The notes: generated by a model not told the origin, from the letters alone. A stretch of 64,000 nt of DNA from Oscillospiraceae bacterium (GCA_015064445.1 SVSE01000001.1:62001-126000); one strand, 5' to 3'; numbered from the stretch's first letter, positions 16,384 to 25,032 are shown. Made by a program: numbers and translations.

Positions 16384-17688
16384 ATGGTAAGAATTGAAAA
16401 AGTAAGCTTAGATTCAATCGCATATAACTCTGGAATTGTTGCTGGCGATATTCTTATCAGCATTAATGGGCATAAAATATGCGATGTTATAGACTATCGG
16501 TTTTATCTTGCTGACACTGATCTTTTAATCAGATTGAAAAGAGAAGAAGAGTATGAAGTGTCGGTTAAAAAAGAAGAATATGAGGATATCGGACTTGAAT
16601 TTGAAACGCCTCTTATGGACAAAAAGCATAGATGCGAAAACAAATGCATCTTTTGCTTTATTGACCAGCTTCCAAAGGGTTTAAGAGAGCCGTTGTATTT
16701 TAAGGATGACGATTCAAGACTTTCGTTTTTGCATGGTAACTATGTTACTTTAACAAATCTTCATAGAGAAGATGTTGATAGAATAATACAAATGCACATT
16801 TCCCCTATAAATGTGTCTGTTCATACTACTAATCCATTTCTTAGATGCAAAATGATGAACAATAAGCGCGCAGGTGAGGTGCTTTCATATCTTAAGGATT
16901 TTGCTGAAGCTGGAATTGAAATTTGTGGACAGATTGTTTTGTGCAGAGGCGTAAACGATGGGGAAGAGCTTCAAAACTCCTTAAACGATCTTTCGACGCT
17001 TTATCCAAGCCTTCGTAGCGTGTGCGTCGTGCCCTCTGGCTTAACTGCATATCGAGAGGGGTTATATCCTCTTGAACCATTTGATAAGAAATCTTCTGCC
17101 GAGGTTATTAAGTTAGTAGAAAAAATAAACCATACTTATTTTAAAAAATATGGCAAAAACTTGTTTTTTTGCTCGGATGAGTTTTATCTTATGGCTGAGC
17201 AAAAGCTACCTCGCGATAAATATTACGAGGATTACAGTCAGCTCGAAAACGGTGTAGGTATGCTTACACTATTTGAAACAGAGCTTGATTCGTTTTTGAA
17301 AACCTTGTCAAAAGACGAAAAGAGTATAGAAAGAAGTATTTCTATTGCAACTGGAGCCTCTGCATATGATTTTATATGCAAAATGATGACAAAAATACAA
17401 AAGAAATGCAAAAAAATCAAGTGTAATGTTTACAAGATAGAAAACGACTTCTTTGGACATACAATAACGGTTGCAGGACTTATTACTGGTAAGGATCTTG
17501 TAAATCAATTAAAGGATAAGCCACTTGGCGACGAGCTTCTTATATCAAGAAGTATGCTTAGAAGTGACGGAGACTTATTCCTTTGTGGTATGTCTCTTGA
17601 TGAGTTAAAGGAAACATTGAAAGTAAATGTACTGCCAACGGAATGCGATGGTGCAAGCTTCGCTATGGCAGTGCTTGGGATAGAATAA
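16384..17688 (+). CDS. DUF512 PDZ/radical-SAM protein
   Basis: About 434 residues. An N-terminal PDZ-like segment (VSLDSIAYNSGIVAGDILISING) is followed by an iron-sulfur motif CENKCIFCFIDQ, a CxxxCxxC pattern of the radical SAM superfamily, then HGNYVTLTNL and a C-terminal DUF512 domain. The function is unknown. AGAGG upstream selects the ATG at 16384 over the TTG at 16357. In Clostridia this gene commonly precedes der, as here (12-nt gap), so a link to ribosome or membrane biogenesis is possible but unproven. Confidence 0.88.
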   Translation: MVRIEKVSLDSIAYNSGIVAGDILISINGHKICDVIDYRFYLADTDLLIRLKREEEYEVSVKKEEYEDIGLEFETPLMDKKHRCENKCIFCFIDQLPKGLREPLYFKDDDSRLSFLHGNYVTLTNLHREDVDRIIQMHISPINVSVHTTNPFLRCKMMNNKRAGEVLSYLKDFAEAGIEICGQIVLCRGVNDGEELQNSLNDLSTLYPSLRSVCVVPSGLTAYREGLYPLEPFDKKSSAEVIKLVEKINHTYFKKYGKNLFFCSDEFYLMAEQKLPRDKYYEDYSQLENGVGMLTLFETELDSFLKTLSKDEKSIERSISIATGASAYDFICKMMTKIQKKCKKIKCNVYKIENDFFGHTITVAGLITGKDLVNQLKDKPLGDELLISRSMLRSDGDLFLCGMSLDELKETLKVNVLPTECDGASFAMAVLGIE

Positions 17689-17699
17689 AGGAGAGAAAA

Positions 17700-19040
17700 A
17701 TGTCTAAACCAATAATTGCCATTGTTGGCAGACCTAATGTTGGAAAAAGCACATTGTTCAACAAAATAATCGGAGAAAGACGCTCAATTGTAGAGGATAC
17801 TCCTGGTGTTACAAGAGATAGAATTTACGGAGAGAGCGAATGGTGTGGAAGAAAGTTCATACTTATAGATACAGGTGGAATTGAGCCTAAAACCGATAGT
17901 ATGATCCTTCAAAAAATGAGAGAGCAGGCGCAAATTGCAATAGATACCGCTGATGCAATCATTTTTATGTGTGATATAAACGCAGGACTTGTAGCAGATG
18001 ATAGAGATATTGCTATAATGCTCAAAAAGAGTGGCAAGCCTGTTGTTATATGCGTAAACAAGGCAGATAAAATAGGAGAGGTTGATCCGACCTTTTACGA
18101 ATTCTATGAATTAGGCTTTGATATAGATCCAGTGCCAGTTTCATCTATTCACGGAACTGGTAGTGGAGATTTGCTTGATGCTATTCTTGCAACCGTTCCT
18201 CAAAATGATGATGAAGAAGAGGAAGAGGATCTTATAAATGTTGCGGTGATAGGTAAGCCAAATGCAGGTAAGTCATCTATTATCAATAAGATTTTGGGAA
18301 CTGATCGTCTTATTGTTTCTTCAATGGCCGGAACTACAAGAGATGCGATTGACTCCAGGTTTGAGAATGAATTTGGCAAGTATAACTTCATTGATACTGC
18401 TGGAATAAGAAGACAAAGCAAGGTGGAGGATAGAATTGAAAAATTCAGCGTTCTTCGCGCTCATATGGCTGTCGAGAGGGCAGATGTTTGCTTGCTTGTT
18501 GTAGATGCAACTGAGGGAGTTACTGAGCAGGATGAAAAAATTGCTGGTATCGCTCACGAGGCTGGTAAGGCAGTAATTATAATTGTTAACAAATGGGACC
18601 TTTTGCCAACAGAGGACAAGGATACCGTTAAGTATTCTAAAAAGGTTTATGAGGCGCTTTCATACATGACATATGCGCCTATTATATATGTTTCGGCTCT
18701 TACAGGACAGAGAGTTGTAAAGATTTTTGATATGATTAACTATGTATTTAATCAGTCAAAAACAAGAATTTCAACAGGAATGCTCAATGATGTTCTCAAT
18801 GAGGCTGTAACAAGAGTTCAACCACCATCCGACAAGGGAAGGCGTCTAAAGGTTTATTATATGACACAAACAAGCGTTGCGCCACCAACCTTTGTTTTGT
18901 TCTGCAATAGCGCTGCACTTTTCCATTTCTCTTATCAGAGATATATCGAAAATTGCTTGCGTGATACCTTTGGCTTTAAAGGCACCCCTATTAAGCTTGT
19001 TATAAGACAGCGTGGCGATGATGAGGAGACAAAGATATGA
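17700..19040 (+). CDS. der: Ribosome-associated GTPase Der (EngA)
   Basis: 446 residues with two tandem G domains. The first has IVGRPNVGKSTLFN, DTPGVTRD, DTGG and NKAD; the second has VIGKPNAGKSSIINK, DTAGIRR and NKWD, followed by a KH-like C-terminal domain. Der acts in 50S ribosomal subunit assembly. An upstream open frame starts at 17643, but AGGAGAG before the ATG at 17700 and the conserved N terminus KPIIAIVGRPN fix the start. A run of glutamates links the two G domains. It overlaps plsY by 4 nt. Confidence 0.97.
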   Translation: MSKPIIAIVGRPNVGKSTLFNKIIGERRSIVEDTPGVTRDRIYGESEWCGRKFILIDTGGIEPKTDSMILQKMREQAQIAIDTADAIIFMCDINAGLVADDRDIAIMLKKSGKPVVICVNKADKIGEVDPTFYEFYELGFDIDPVPVSSIHGTGSGDLLDAILATVPQNDDEEEEEDLINVAVIGKPNAGKSSIINKILGTDRLIVSSMAGTTRDAIDSRFENEFGKYNFIDTAGIRRQSKVEDRIEKFSVLRAHMAVERADVCLLVVDATEGVTEQDEKIAGIAHEAGKAVIIIVNKWDLLPTEDKDTVKYSKKVYEALSYMTYAPIIYVSALTGQRVVKIFDMINYVFNQSKTRISTGMLNDVLNEAVTRVQPPSDKGRRLKVYYMTQTSVAPPTFVLFCNSAALFHFSYQRYIENCLRDTFGFKGTPIKLVIRQRGDDEETKI

Positions 19041-19774
19041 CACTTAAGCTTCTTTGGCAATATGGAATGCTTGCCTATAAGACAGGTACTTTACACGATG
19101 ATGGCAAATTTACCTTTCCAATAATTATAGTGCTTGCGTGCGCTGTGCTTGGATATTTGATAGGTAGCCTTAACTTCGGTATAATACTTTCAAGAATATA
19201 TGGTAGAGATATAAGAGAGTCGGGAAGTGGTAATGCTGGCGCAACAAATATGATGCGTGTTTATGGCAAAAAGGCTTCAATTCTTACTCTCGTTGGCGAT
19301 GTTTTAAAGACAATCATAGCAGTTTTGTTGTCAAGATTCTTGCTTTTGGGATATATAGGCGCGTATATAACTGGTCTATTCGTAATAGTAGGACATGCTT
19401 GGCCTGTGTATTTTAAATTCAAGGGTGGCAAGGGTGTTGCTGCGATTGCTGCATTCTGCCTTATCACAGAGCCGATTATATTCTTGATCGAGCTTGCTAT
19501 CTTTTTGGCAATATTGTTTGGCTTTAAGATGGTGTCGCTTGGTTCAGTTATGATAGCACTCATATACCCATTTATATTAAATTTGAATAGAGGAATGGGT
19601 CCTCATGTTTTGATAGCGTTCATCATGGCTGGACTCGTTATATTCTTGCACAGGCAAAATATTGTTAGAATTTTCAATCATACTGAGCATAAATTCAAGC
19701 TCGGAAAGAAAGAGAAAAAGGAACCTGTAGTCGAAAACGGCGAAAAGGAACAAAATGAAGAGAATAAAGAGTGA
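19037..19774 (+). CDS. plsY: Glycerol-3-phosphate acyltransferase PlsY
   Basis: A 245-residue integral membrane protein that transfers acyl groups from acyl phosphate to glycerol-3-phosphate, the first step of phospholipid synthesis. Signatures are SGSGNAGATNMMRVYG, GHAWPVYFKFKGGKGVA, and about five to seven hydrophobic segments. It has about 30 extra residues at the N terminus before the first membrane segment and a highly charged C-terminal tail (KKEKKEPVVENGEKEQ). The ATG overlaps the der stop. It probably needs PlsX from elsewhere. Confidence 0.95.
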   Translation: MTLKLLWQYGMLAYKTGTLHDDGKFTFPIIIVLACAVLGYLIGSLNFGIILSRIYGRDIRESGSGNAGATNMMRVYGKKASILTLVGDVLKTIIAVLLSRFLLLGYIGAYITGLFVIVGHAWPVYFKFKGGKGVAAIAAFCLITEPIIFLIELAIFLAILFGFKMVSLGSVMIALIYPFILNLNRGMGPHVLIAFIMAGLVIFLHRQNIVRIFNHTEHKFKLGKKEKKEPVVENGEKEQNEENKE

Positions 19775-20924
19775 AATGATAGAAAAAGCAGTTCACATTT
19801 TAGTTGAACTGTTTAATAAAAAATGCCTTAAAAAGGCAGTTTTATCAAAGCCTGACGCTGTTGATGAAATAAAAACGGTTATCACTCCAAAAAGAATCTA
19901 CAATCTTGATGTTTTACAGCTTGAAATCTTTTCAAAGGATAACAAGGTGTATCATTATAACATAAGAGAGGATTACGAAAAGGAGTGCGAAAAGATATTT
20001 TCCTCTCATGCTCAAATCAATATCATCTCTACGCTTGGCGATTGTCAGTATATGCGTGCAAAAAGTGGTAAGGAAACCTTGGTTGGAGATAAAAAGCTTG
20101 ATTACAAAATCAAGAATTTTGGTGGTGCAGAGGAAAAATACCAAGGAAATAACAATGTCAAAAATTATATTTTAAAGGGCGATGAGGATTTTCTCAAAAA
20201 CCTTGGAATAAGTGACAAAACCGGACGAATTCACAATAAAATGCAGGCAAAATATCGTCAAATTAACAAGTTTTTAGAGCATATTCAAAGCGTTGAGGGG
20301 CTTTTGCCTCAGGATTCATTGAATATTTATGATCTTTGCTGTGGAAAAAGCTATTTAAGCTTTGCAGTGTATCATTATTTCAAGAATATTAAGGGCGCTG
20401 ATGTCGTTATGAAATGCGTTGACCTAAAGAGTGATGTTATCGAATATTGCTCCGAGGTTGCAAAGAGGCTTGGATTTGATGGAATGGAATTCATTTGTGC
20501 GGATATAAATGATTATCCTATTGAAAACAGAGTAGACCTTGTGATTTCTTTACATGCCTGTGATATTGCGACTGATATAGTACTGAACAAGGCGAGTGCA
20601 AATAACGCAAGCGTTATTCTTTCAACGCCTTGCTGTCATCATGAGCTTAATCATAAGATAAATTGCGATTCATTGGGCTTTATAACAAAGCATTCTATGC
20701 TTCGTCAAAAGCTTTGTGATGCGGCAACGGACGCTTTAAGGCTTATGAAGCTTGAGGGAGATGGATATGAGGTTTCTGCATTGGAGCTCATAGATCCAGA
20801 GGATACGCCTAAAAACATAATTTTGAAGGCAATTAAAAAGAAAAATGTTGATGCTGAAAGACTTGCGAAAATCAAGGAAGAATATCAAAGAACAAGAAGC
20901 TTCTTGCTTGGTGCAGAGTCTTAA
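19755..20924 (+). CDS. Class I SAM-dependent methyltransferase (Methyltransf_32-like)
   Basis: 389 residues. The SAM-binding motif YDLCCGKSYLSFAVYHYF lies near residue 195, and VDLVISLHACDIATD and STPCCHHEL follow, the latter resembling catalytic or substrate loops in this group. The N-terminal half has no recognised motif and may bind substrate. The substrate is unknown; tRNA or protein are the usual suggestions. It overlaps plsY by 20 nt with AAGGA upstream, so it belongs to the DUF512-der-plsY operon. Confidence 0.78.
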   Translation: MKRIKSEMIEKAVHILVELFNKKCLKKAVLSKPDAVDEIKTVITPKRIYNLDVLQLEIFSKDNKVYHYNIREDYEKECEKIFSSHAQINIISTLGDCQYMRAKSGKETLVGDKKLDYKIKNFGGAEEKYQGNNNVKNYILKGDEDFLKNLGISDKTGRIHNKMQAKYRQINKFLEHIQSVEGLLPQDSLNIYDLCCGKSYLSFAVYHYFKNIKGADVVMKCVDLKSDVIEYCSEVAKRLGFDGMEFICADINDYPIENRVDLVISLHACDIATDIVLNKASANNASVILSTPCCHHELNHKINCDSLGFITKHSMLRQKLCDAATDALRLMKLEGDGYEVSALELIDPEDTPKNIILKAIKKKNVDAERLAKIKEEYQRTRSFLLGAES

Positions 20925-20948
20925 TAGCACTTTATGTTATATTTGGTT

Positions 20949-20987
20949 AGGAGGTTGAGAGCATAGCTCTCAAAAATCTAAAAAATG
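20949..20987 (+). promoter_or_regulatory. Split ribosome-binding site bridged by a hairpin
   Basis: A perfect AGGAGG (20949-20954) is followed at once by an 8-bp stem TTGAGAGC / GCTCTCAA with a 3-nt loop (20955-20973), then 11 nt, then ATG. The linear spacing is 30 nt, too far for initiation; with the hairpin formed it is 11 nt. No second Shine-Dalgarno is visible, and TAA at 20979-20981 blocks any earlier in-frame start. Confidence 0.6.
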
Positions 20988-21905
20988 ATTTGGATACCGA
21001 TTGTATCGGGAGCAATTTTGTTGATTGTAATATTTTTCCTAATCTATTTTTACAGAATGGCTTTTGTAAAAGGAAGAGTATCTGATATAACTGCAATTAC
21101 TCCTAAATCCGAGAAATATTTAGGCTATATTGATCAAATGAATGATAGTATGAAGTGGTTTGATGAACAGCCTAAAAAAGATGTCTACATTACAAGCTAT
21201 GATGGCTTGAAGCTTCACGCTTCTGTGCTTGCTTTTTGTGAAAATGCCGATAAAACAATCATATTGTTTCACGGATATCGTTCAACTGGTAAGAGGGATT
21301 ATGCATGTGCAATAGCCATGTATTCGTCGTTTAATATGAATATTATTGTTGTTGATCAGCGTGCCCACGGAAAAAGTGAGGGAAAAATAATTTCATTTGG
21401 TGTAAAGGAAAGGTATGATGCCCGTGATTGGGTTGAATTTGCCAAGAAGGAGTTTCCAAATACCAAAATATATATGAGTGGCATTTCTATGGGATCTGCG
21501 ACTGTTATGATGGCATCTGATATTGTAGATGGCGTTAGTGGTATTGTTGCTGATTGTGGCTTTACATCTCCAAAGGAGATAATTCAAAGGGTTGCCAAGG
21601 AAGATATGCATCTTCCTAAATGGTTTGCTGCACCTATTGGACTTATGGCAAGAATTTTTGCTGGGTTTGATTACTCGTATAGCGCAAAGACATCTCTTGC
21701 AAAAACTAATGTTCCTGTCTTATTTATACATGGTGGCAAGGATTCGTTTGTCCCTTGTTATATGACGGAAGAAAACTTCGAGGCGTGTGCGTCAAAAAAG
21801 AAAAAGGTTATTGTTGAGGAAGCGGTTCACGGTTTTTCATATTTAGTAGAGCCTGAAAGAGTAACGGAGGCGCTACGAACCTTTATTTTAGGAAGTGAGG
21901 AATAA
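20985..21905 (+). CDS. Membrane-anchored alpha/beta hydrolase
   Basis: 306 residues with an N-terminal membrane anchor (about residues 3-24) and a serine hydrolase domain. The nucleophile elbow is GISMGS, the acid is in GGKDSFVP and the histidine in EAVHGFSYL; the oxyanion region is LFHGYRSTG. The protein resembles the YqkD/BAAT-type hydrolases with unknown substrate. Its translation start sits behind a hairpin (see the split ribosome-binding site). luxS follows 2 nt after its stop, so it heads a luxS-mtnN-isomerase unit. Confidence 0.8.
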   Translation: MIWIPIVSGAILLIVIFFLIYFYRMAFVKGRVSDITAITPKSEKYLGYIDQMNDSMKWFDEQPKKDVYITSYDGLKLHASVLAFCENADKTIILFHGYRSTGKRDYACAIAMYSSFNMNIIVVDQRAHGKSEGKIISFGVKERYDARDWVEFAKKEFPNTKIYMSGISMGSATVMMASDIVDGVSGIVADCGFTSPKEIIQRVAKEDMHLPKWFAAPIGLMARIFAGFDYSYSAKTSLAKTNVPVLFIHGGKDSFVPCYMTEENFEACASKKKKVIVEEAVHGFSYLVEPERVTEALRTFILGSEE

Positions 21906-21907
21906 AA

Positions 21908-22360
21908 ATGCAGAAAATAGCGAGCTTTACTGTCAATCACGATAATATAGGTGTTGGACTTTATATTTCGAGAATTGACGGCGACATTACTACCTATGAT
22001 ATGAGGACGAGAAGACCGAATATGGGAGATTATATGGACAACCTTACAATGCATTCGGTTGAGCATATGTTTGCTACTTATGTAAGGAATAGTGAAATGA
22101 GTGATAAAATCATTTATTTTGGACCTATGGGCTGTCAAACAGGCTTTTATTTGCTTGTAAGAGATTTAGAACCAGCTGATGTTCTTACTCTAATTAAAGA
22201 AACCTTGATTAAAATAATATCTCATAAGGGCGAAATCTTTGGCAACAAGAGAGAAGAATGTGGTAATTATCGCAATCTTAATCTCGAAAGTGCGCAAATC
22301 GAGTGTCAAAGATATTTAGATGCTTTAAATAGTACGGAGGTAACATTCAAATATGAGTGA
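21908..22360 (+). CDS. luxS: S-ribosylhomocysteine lyase LuxS
   Basis: A 150-residue metalloenzyme cleaving S-ribosylhomocysteine to homocysteine and DPD, the precursor of autoinducer-2. Metal ligands are His49 and His53 in HSVEHMFATY and Cys118 in KREECGNY; the catalytic Cys76 is in FGPMGCQTGF. The length matches the family. It precedes and overlaps mtnN by 8 nt, so the two steps of the activated methyl cycle are translated together. AI-2 signalling itself cannot be inferred; the detoxification and recycling role is enough to explain it. Confidence 0.97.
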   Translation: MQKIASFTVNHDNIGVGLYISRIDGDITTYDMRTRRPNMGDYMDNLTMHSVEHMFATYVRNSEMSDKIIYFGPMGCQTGFYLLVRDLEPADVLTLIKETLIKIISHKGEIFGNKREECGNYRNLNLESAQIECQRYLDALNSTEVTFKYE

Positions 22361-23048
22361 TATTATCGGAATAATCGGTGCTATGGACATTGAGGTTGAT
22401 GGAATCATATCAAATATGACCAATACTCAATTTGAGGAGATTTCCTCAATGAAATTCGTTAGCGGAGAGCTTTACGGAAAAAGAATTGTTGTTTGCAAGT
22501 GTGGAATAGGCAAGGTTTTTGCTGGAATTTGTGCACAAACAATGATTCTTAAATATGCTCCTAAAATTATTATAAATTCAGGAGTTGCAGGTGCTCTTGA
22601 TGAAAAGCTTTGTGTGCTTGACTCTGTTGTTGCTACGAGCGTTGTACAGCATGATATGGATACAAGTCCGTTAGGAGATCCTGTGGGCTTGATTTCGGGC
22701 ATAAATGTTGTCAACATAGAAGCAGACAAGAAGGTGTCAAAGGCGCTTGAAAATAGCGCTAAAGAGCTTCAAATCTCTGTTAAAAGAGGAACTATCGCTT
22801 CTGGAGATCAGTTTATCGCAAACAACGAGAAAAAACAGTATATAAAGGACACATTTAGTGCAAGTGCGTGCGAAATGGAGGGCGGAGCGATAGCTCAGGC
22901 TTGCTATGTTAATAAGATTCCATTTGCTATATTGAGAACGATATCCGACGGAAAGGGAGAGGTTCTTGATTATTTCACTTTTTCAGAGCGTGCTGCTGTG
23001 CAGGCAATTAAAATAATCAAAAATTTTATTAAATATTATGAGGTGTAA
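22353..23048 (+). CDS. mtnN: 5'-methylthioadenosine/S-adenosylhomocysteine nucleosidase
   Basis: A 231-residue enzyme that removes adenine from SAH or MTA, feeding S-ribosylhomocysteine to LuxS. The start IIGAMDIEVDG carries the catalytic-water Glu; the substrate Glu lies in CEMEGGAIAQ, and the general acid Asp in RTISDGKGE. The length is normal. CGGAGG lies 12 nt upstream, slightly long, with the start inside luxS. Together with metK under the SAM-I riboswitch, the window contains most of the SAM cycle. Confidence 0.96.
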   Translation: MSDIIGIIGAMDIEVDGIISNMTNTQFEEISSMKFVSGELYGKRIVVCKCGIGKVFAGICAQTMILKYAPKIIINSGVAGALDEKLCVLDSVVATSVVQHDMDTSPLGDPVGLISGINVVNIEADKKVSKALENSAKELQISVKRGTIASGDQFIANNEKKQYIKDTFSASACEMEGGAIAQACYVNKIPFAILRTISDGKGEVLDYFTFSERAAVQAIKIIKNFIKYYEV

Positions 23049-23049
23049 A

Positions 23050-23859
23050 ATGAAGCTTGGATTACAACTTTATTCAGTAAGAGAGGACCTTGAAAAGGAT
23101 TTTCTCGGAACATTAAAAAAGGTTAAGGAAATGGGCTACGAGGGTGGAGAGCTTGCGGGTCTTTATGGCAAAAGCGCATCCGAGGTTAAAGCTATGTTTG
23201 ATGAGGTAGGACTTGTTCCTATTTCTGCGCACGTTGCATATCAGGATTTGATGCCAGATATCGAAAAAACTGTTGCTATTTACAAGGAAATTGGCTGTAA
23301 ATACATAGTAATTCCGTATCTTCCAAACGACTTGAGATACGGTAGCGAAAAATATCCACAGCTTCTTGAGGATATGAAGGAAATTGGAAAGGTTTGCAAA
23401 GCAAACGGAATCACTCTTTTGTATCATAACCATGATTTTGAGTTCGAAAAAACCGAGGACGGAGAATACGTTCTTGACGCTTTGTATAGCGAAATTGGAC
23501 CGGACTTGCTAGCAACTGAAATTGATACCTGTTGGGTAAACGTTGGTGGAGAAAATCCTTGCGATTATGTAAGAAAGTACACAGGCAGAGCACCAGTTGT
23601 TCATCTTAAGGATTTCCACGGTCAAAAGAGCAAAAATATGTATAAGCTCATAGGAATTGATAGCAACGAGGAGCAGGCTTCAACATTCGAATTTAGACCT
23701 CTTGGCTATGGTGTTCAAAACATTCAAGCAATCGTTGACAGTGCACGCGACGCAGGCGCTTCTTGGGTAATCGCCGAGCAAGATGAGCCATCAATGGGCA
23801 AATCTCGCCTTGAATGTGCTAAAATGAGCATTGATTATATGGAAAACATCAATTATTAA
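23050..23859 (+). CDS. Sugar phosphate isomerase/epimerase-like TIM-barrel protein
   Basis: 269 residues of the AP-endonuclease-2/xylose isomerase-like TIM barrel superfamily. Metal-site motifs include LYHNHDFEF, TEIDTCWVNVGG, VHLKDFHG and late AEQDEPS. Relatives include IolE and keto-sugar epimerases; the substrate here is not evident. GAGGTG overlapping the mtnN stop selects the ATG at 23050 over the one at 23038. It starts 2 nt after mtnN and is the last gene before the inverted-repeat region, with no immediate terminator of its own outside it. Confidence 0.82.
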   Translation: MKLGLQLYSVREDLEKDFLGTLKKVKEMGYEGGELAGLYGKSASEVKAMFDEVGLVPISAHVAYQDLMPDIEKTVAIYKEIGCKYIVIPYLPNDLRYGSEKYPQLLEDMKEIGKVCKANGITLLYHNHDFEFEKTEDGEYVLDALYSEIGPDLLATEIDTCWVNVGGENPCDYVRKYTGRAPVVHLKDFHGQKSKNMYKLIGIDSNEEQASTFEFRPLGYGVQNIQAIVDSARDAGASWVIAEQDEPSMGKSRLECAKMSIDYMENINY

Positions 23860-23866
23860 AAAACTT

Positions 23867-23897
23867 GCCCCCTTAACCGCGACACTCTTAGGGATTT
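23867..23897. repeat. Left 31-bp imperfect inverted repeat
   Basis: GCCCCCTTAA, 13 variable bases, AGGGATTT. The complement of 24753-24783 has the same 10-mer and 8-mer at identical spacing. Confidence 0.7.
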
Positions 23898-23913
23898 AAA
23901 TTAAATAGTTCAG

Positions 23914-23947
23914 AAACTCGACTTTTAATAAGTCGAGTTTTCTTTTG
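23914..23947 (+). terminator. Terminator downstream of the TIM-barrel gene, inside the left repeat
   Basis: AAACTCGACTT / AAGTCGAGTTT stem followed by TCTTTT. Confidence 0.8.
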
Positions 23948-23962
23948 CCCACACAAAACTAC

Positions 23963-23991
23963 TTGAATTAAACTGGCTTTTTTGATATAAT
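23963..23991 (+). promoter_or_regulatory. Sigma-A promoter of the XRE gene
   Basis: TTGAAT and TATAAT with 17-bp spacing. A second weaker pair (TTGTAT, TACAAT, 16 bp) lies about 50 bp closer. Directly repeated GTGAC at 24042 and 24057 could be an autoregulatory operator. Confidence 0.6.
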
Positions 23992-24113
23992 AAACTTACC
24001 GATAAATAAGAATTTGTATAAAGAAATCTGTATGGTACAATGTGACGGATAGTGTCGTGACTTTTTGCGGTGGCGATGTTATAATGAACTCACAAAAGCA
24101 AGGAGGTTACATT

Positions 24114-24605
24114 ATGACTTTTGGTGAAAAATTAAAAAAGCTGCGAAAAGACAATCAGCTTACTCAAGACGAGTTGGCTGAAAAGATCTATGTCACAAGA
24201 ACAGCTATCTCAAAGTGGGAAACGGACAAAGGATATCCAAGTATAGATAGCTTAAAACAACTCTCTAATCTTTTTCATATCAGTATAGACGAGTTAATAT
24301 CCGATACCGATATCGAGAATAAGCGATTGCTTGATGAAGCGAAAAGTCGCAAATTTTATTGGTTCGCTATTACTTGTCTTGCAGTAGCAACGGTCAGCGC
24401 AGTAATCAACTATTTCACAAAGATACCATATCTCAACATTATCAGTTTTTCGGGAGTGATTGGATACATCGTGTTAGGTTTGCTTTCTAAGCCAAAATAC
24501 AAGAGGATAGCTGCGAGGAAAATGGTACTGCCGTATGTGCTTTCTCGGTTAGTGATACTTGCAGTTATCATTGCGGTTATAGCTTACGCATTTATTGAAA
24601 CATAA
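24114..24605 (+). CDS. XRE-family regulator with C-terminal membrane domain
   Basis: 163 residues. Residues 1-66 are a Cro/CI-type helix-turn-helix (LTQDELAEKIYVTRTAISKW, then PSIDSLKQLSNLF). Residues about 82-163 hold three hydrophobic segments, making a membrane-tethered regulator. The start is set by AGGAGG 8 nt before the ATG at 24114; the frame is open from 24042. Such proteins occur beside efflux or peptide-resistance genes and in mobile DNA, but no partner gene is present. Arg codons (CGA, CGC, CGG, AGG) are unlike the AGA-rich neighbours, supporting recent acquisition. The regulated target is unknown. Confidence 0.85.
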   Translation: MTFGEKLKKLRKDNQLTQDELAEKIYVTRTAISKWETDKGYPSIDSLKQLSNLFHISIDELISDTDIENKRLLDEAKSRKFYWFAITCLAVATVSAVINYFTKIPYLNIISFSGVIGYIVLGLLSKPKYKRIAARKMVLPYVLSRLVILAVIIAVIAYAFIET

Positions 24606-24662
24606 ACAAATTCCAATTTATCGAGTTGATAGTCTTTGTGGGAAAATTTTCAAAAGTGTAGC

Positions 24663-24741
24663 ACACTATACTTTCAAATGAAAGTCGTGTGTTTTTGCTA
24701 AGCAAAAAGTAAAGAGTAGCAATATTTTGCTGCTCTTTTAT
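24663..24741 (+). terminator. Tandem hairpins after the XRE gene
   Basis: First an ACTTTC/GAAAGT-centred stem flanked by CACAC/GTGTG and followed by TTTTTG. Then AAAGAGTAGCAA / TTGCTGCTCTTT followed by TATAAT-rich sequence. The second looks like a working terminator. Confidence 0.6.
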
Positions 24742-24752
24742 AATGCCCTAAA

Positions 24753-24783
24753 AAATCCCTATGGGAAACGCCCTTAAGGGGGC
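24753..24783. repeat. Right 31-bp imperfect inverted repeat
   Basis: AAATCCCT, 13 bases, TTAAGGGGGC: the inverted partner of 23867-23897. It includes the palindrome CCCTTAAGGG. Confidence 0.7.
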
Positions 24784-25001
24784 TTTTTTAGTTTTTCTTG
24801 ACAAGGCAAGTTTGGATATGATAAAAACAATCTTGATAACATCCTACCTTAAAGGAATGCGAGTTTAAATTTTGTAGCACTTAGATGCACACAAAAGAAC
24901 CAATGCTCACAAGCCTAAATAAAAAGTGGTTCGATAGTATTCGCAGCTGCCCGAGATTTATAGCTCTAACGAAAAAAGTAAACGCATTAGAATATTAAGA
25001 A
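24784..25001. other. Gene-free stretch right of the XRE cassette
   Basis: 218 bp with no start-codon ORF of credible length and no recognised RNA family. A lone TTGACA near 24799 lacks a well-spaced -10. I see nothing else; it may be decayed flank of the insertion. Confidence 0.5.
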
Positions 25002-25032
25002 AAAACGAGTGCTGATTTTCAGCACTCGTTTT
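25002..25032. terminator. Terminator of the trmH-like gene
   Basis: AAAACGAGTGCTGA / TCAGCACTCGTTTT stem with T/A runs, at the stop codon of the minus-strand gene. Confidence 0.85.

Larger units (their letters stand above)
23867..24783. mobile_element. Possible inserted cassette carrying an XRE/membrane protein gene
   Basis: A 917-bp segment bounded by 31-bp inverted repeats whose outer 10 bp and inner 8 bp match perfectly. It holds a terminator, promoter(s), one gene and tandem hairpins. Of seven Arg codons in the gene only one is AGA, the codon its neighbours favour. No transposase is present and I could not see target-site duplications, so it may be a MITE-like or passively mobilised unit, or a relic. 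Confidence 0.4.

Noticed and set aside
23850..24800. Target-site duplication around the XRE cassette
   Set aside because: The flanks (A-rich at left, T-rich at right) are inverted relative to each other, not direct repeats; none can be claimed.
24784..25001. Small RNA gene right of the cassette
   Set aside because: A lone TTGACA has no suitable -10 and no stable structure beyond the trmH terminator was seen.
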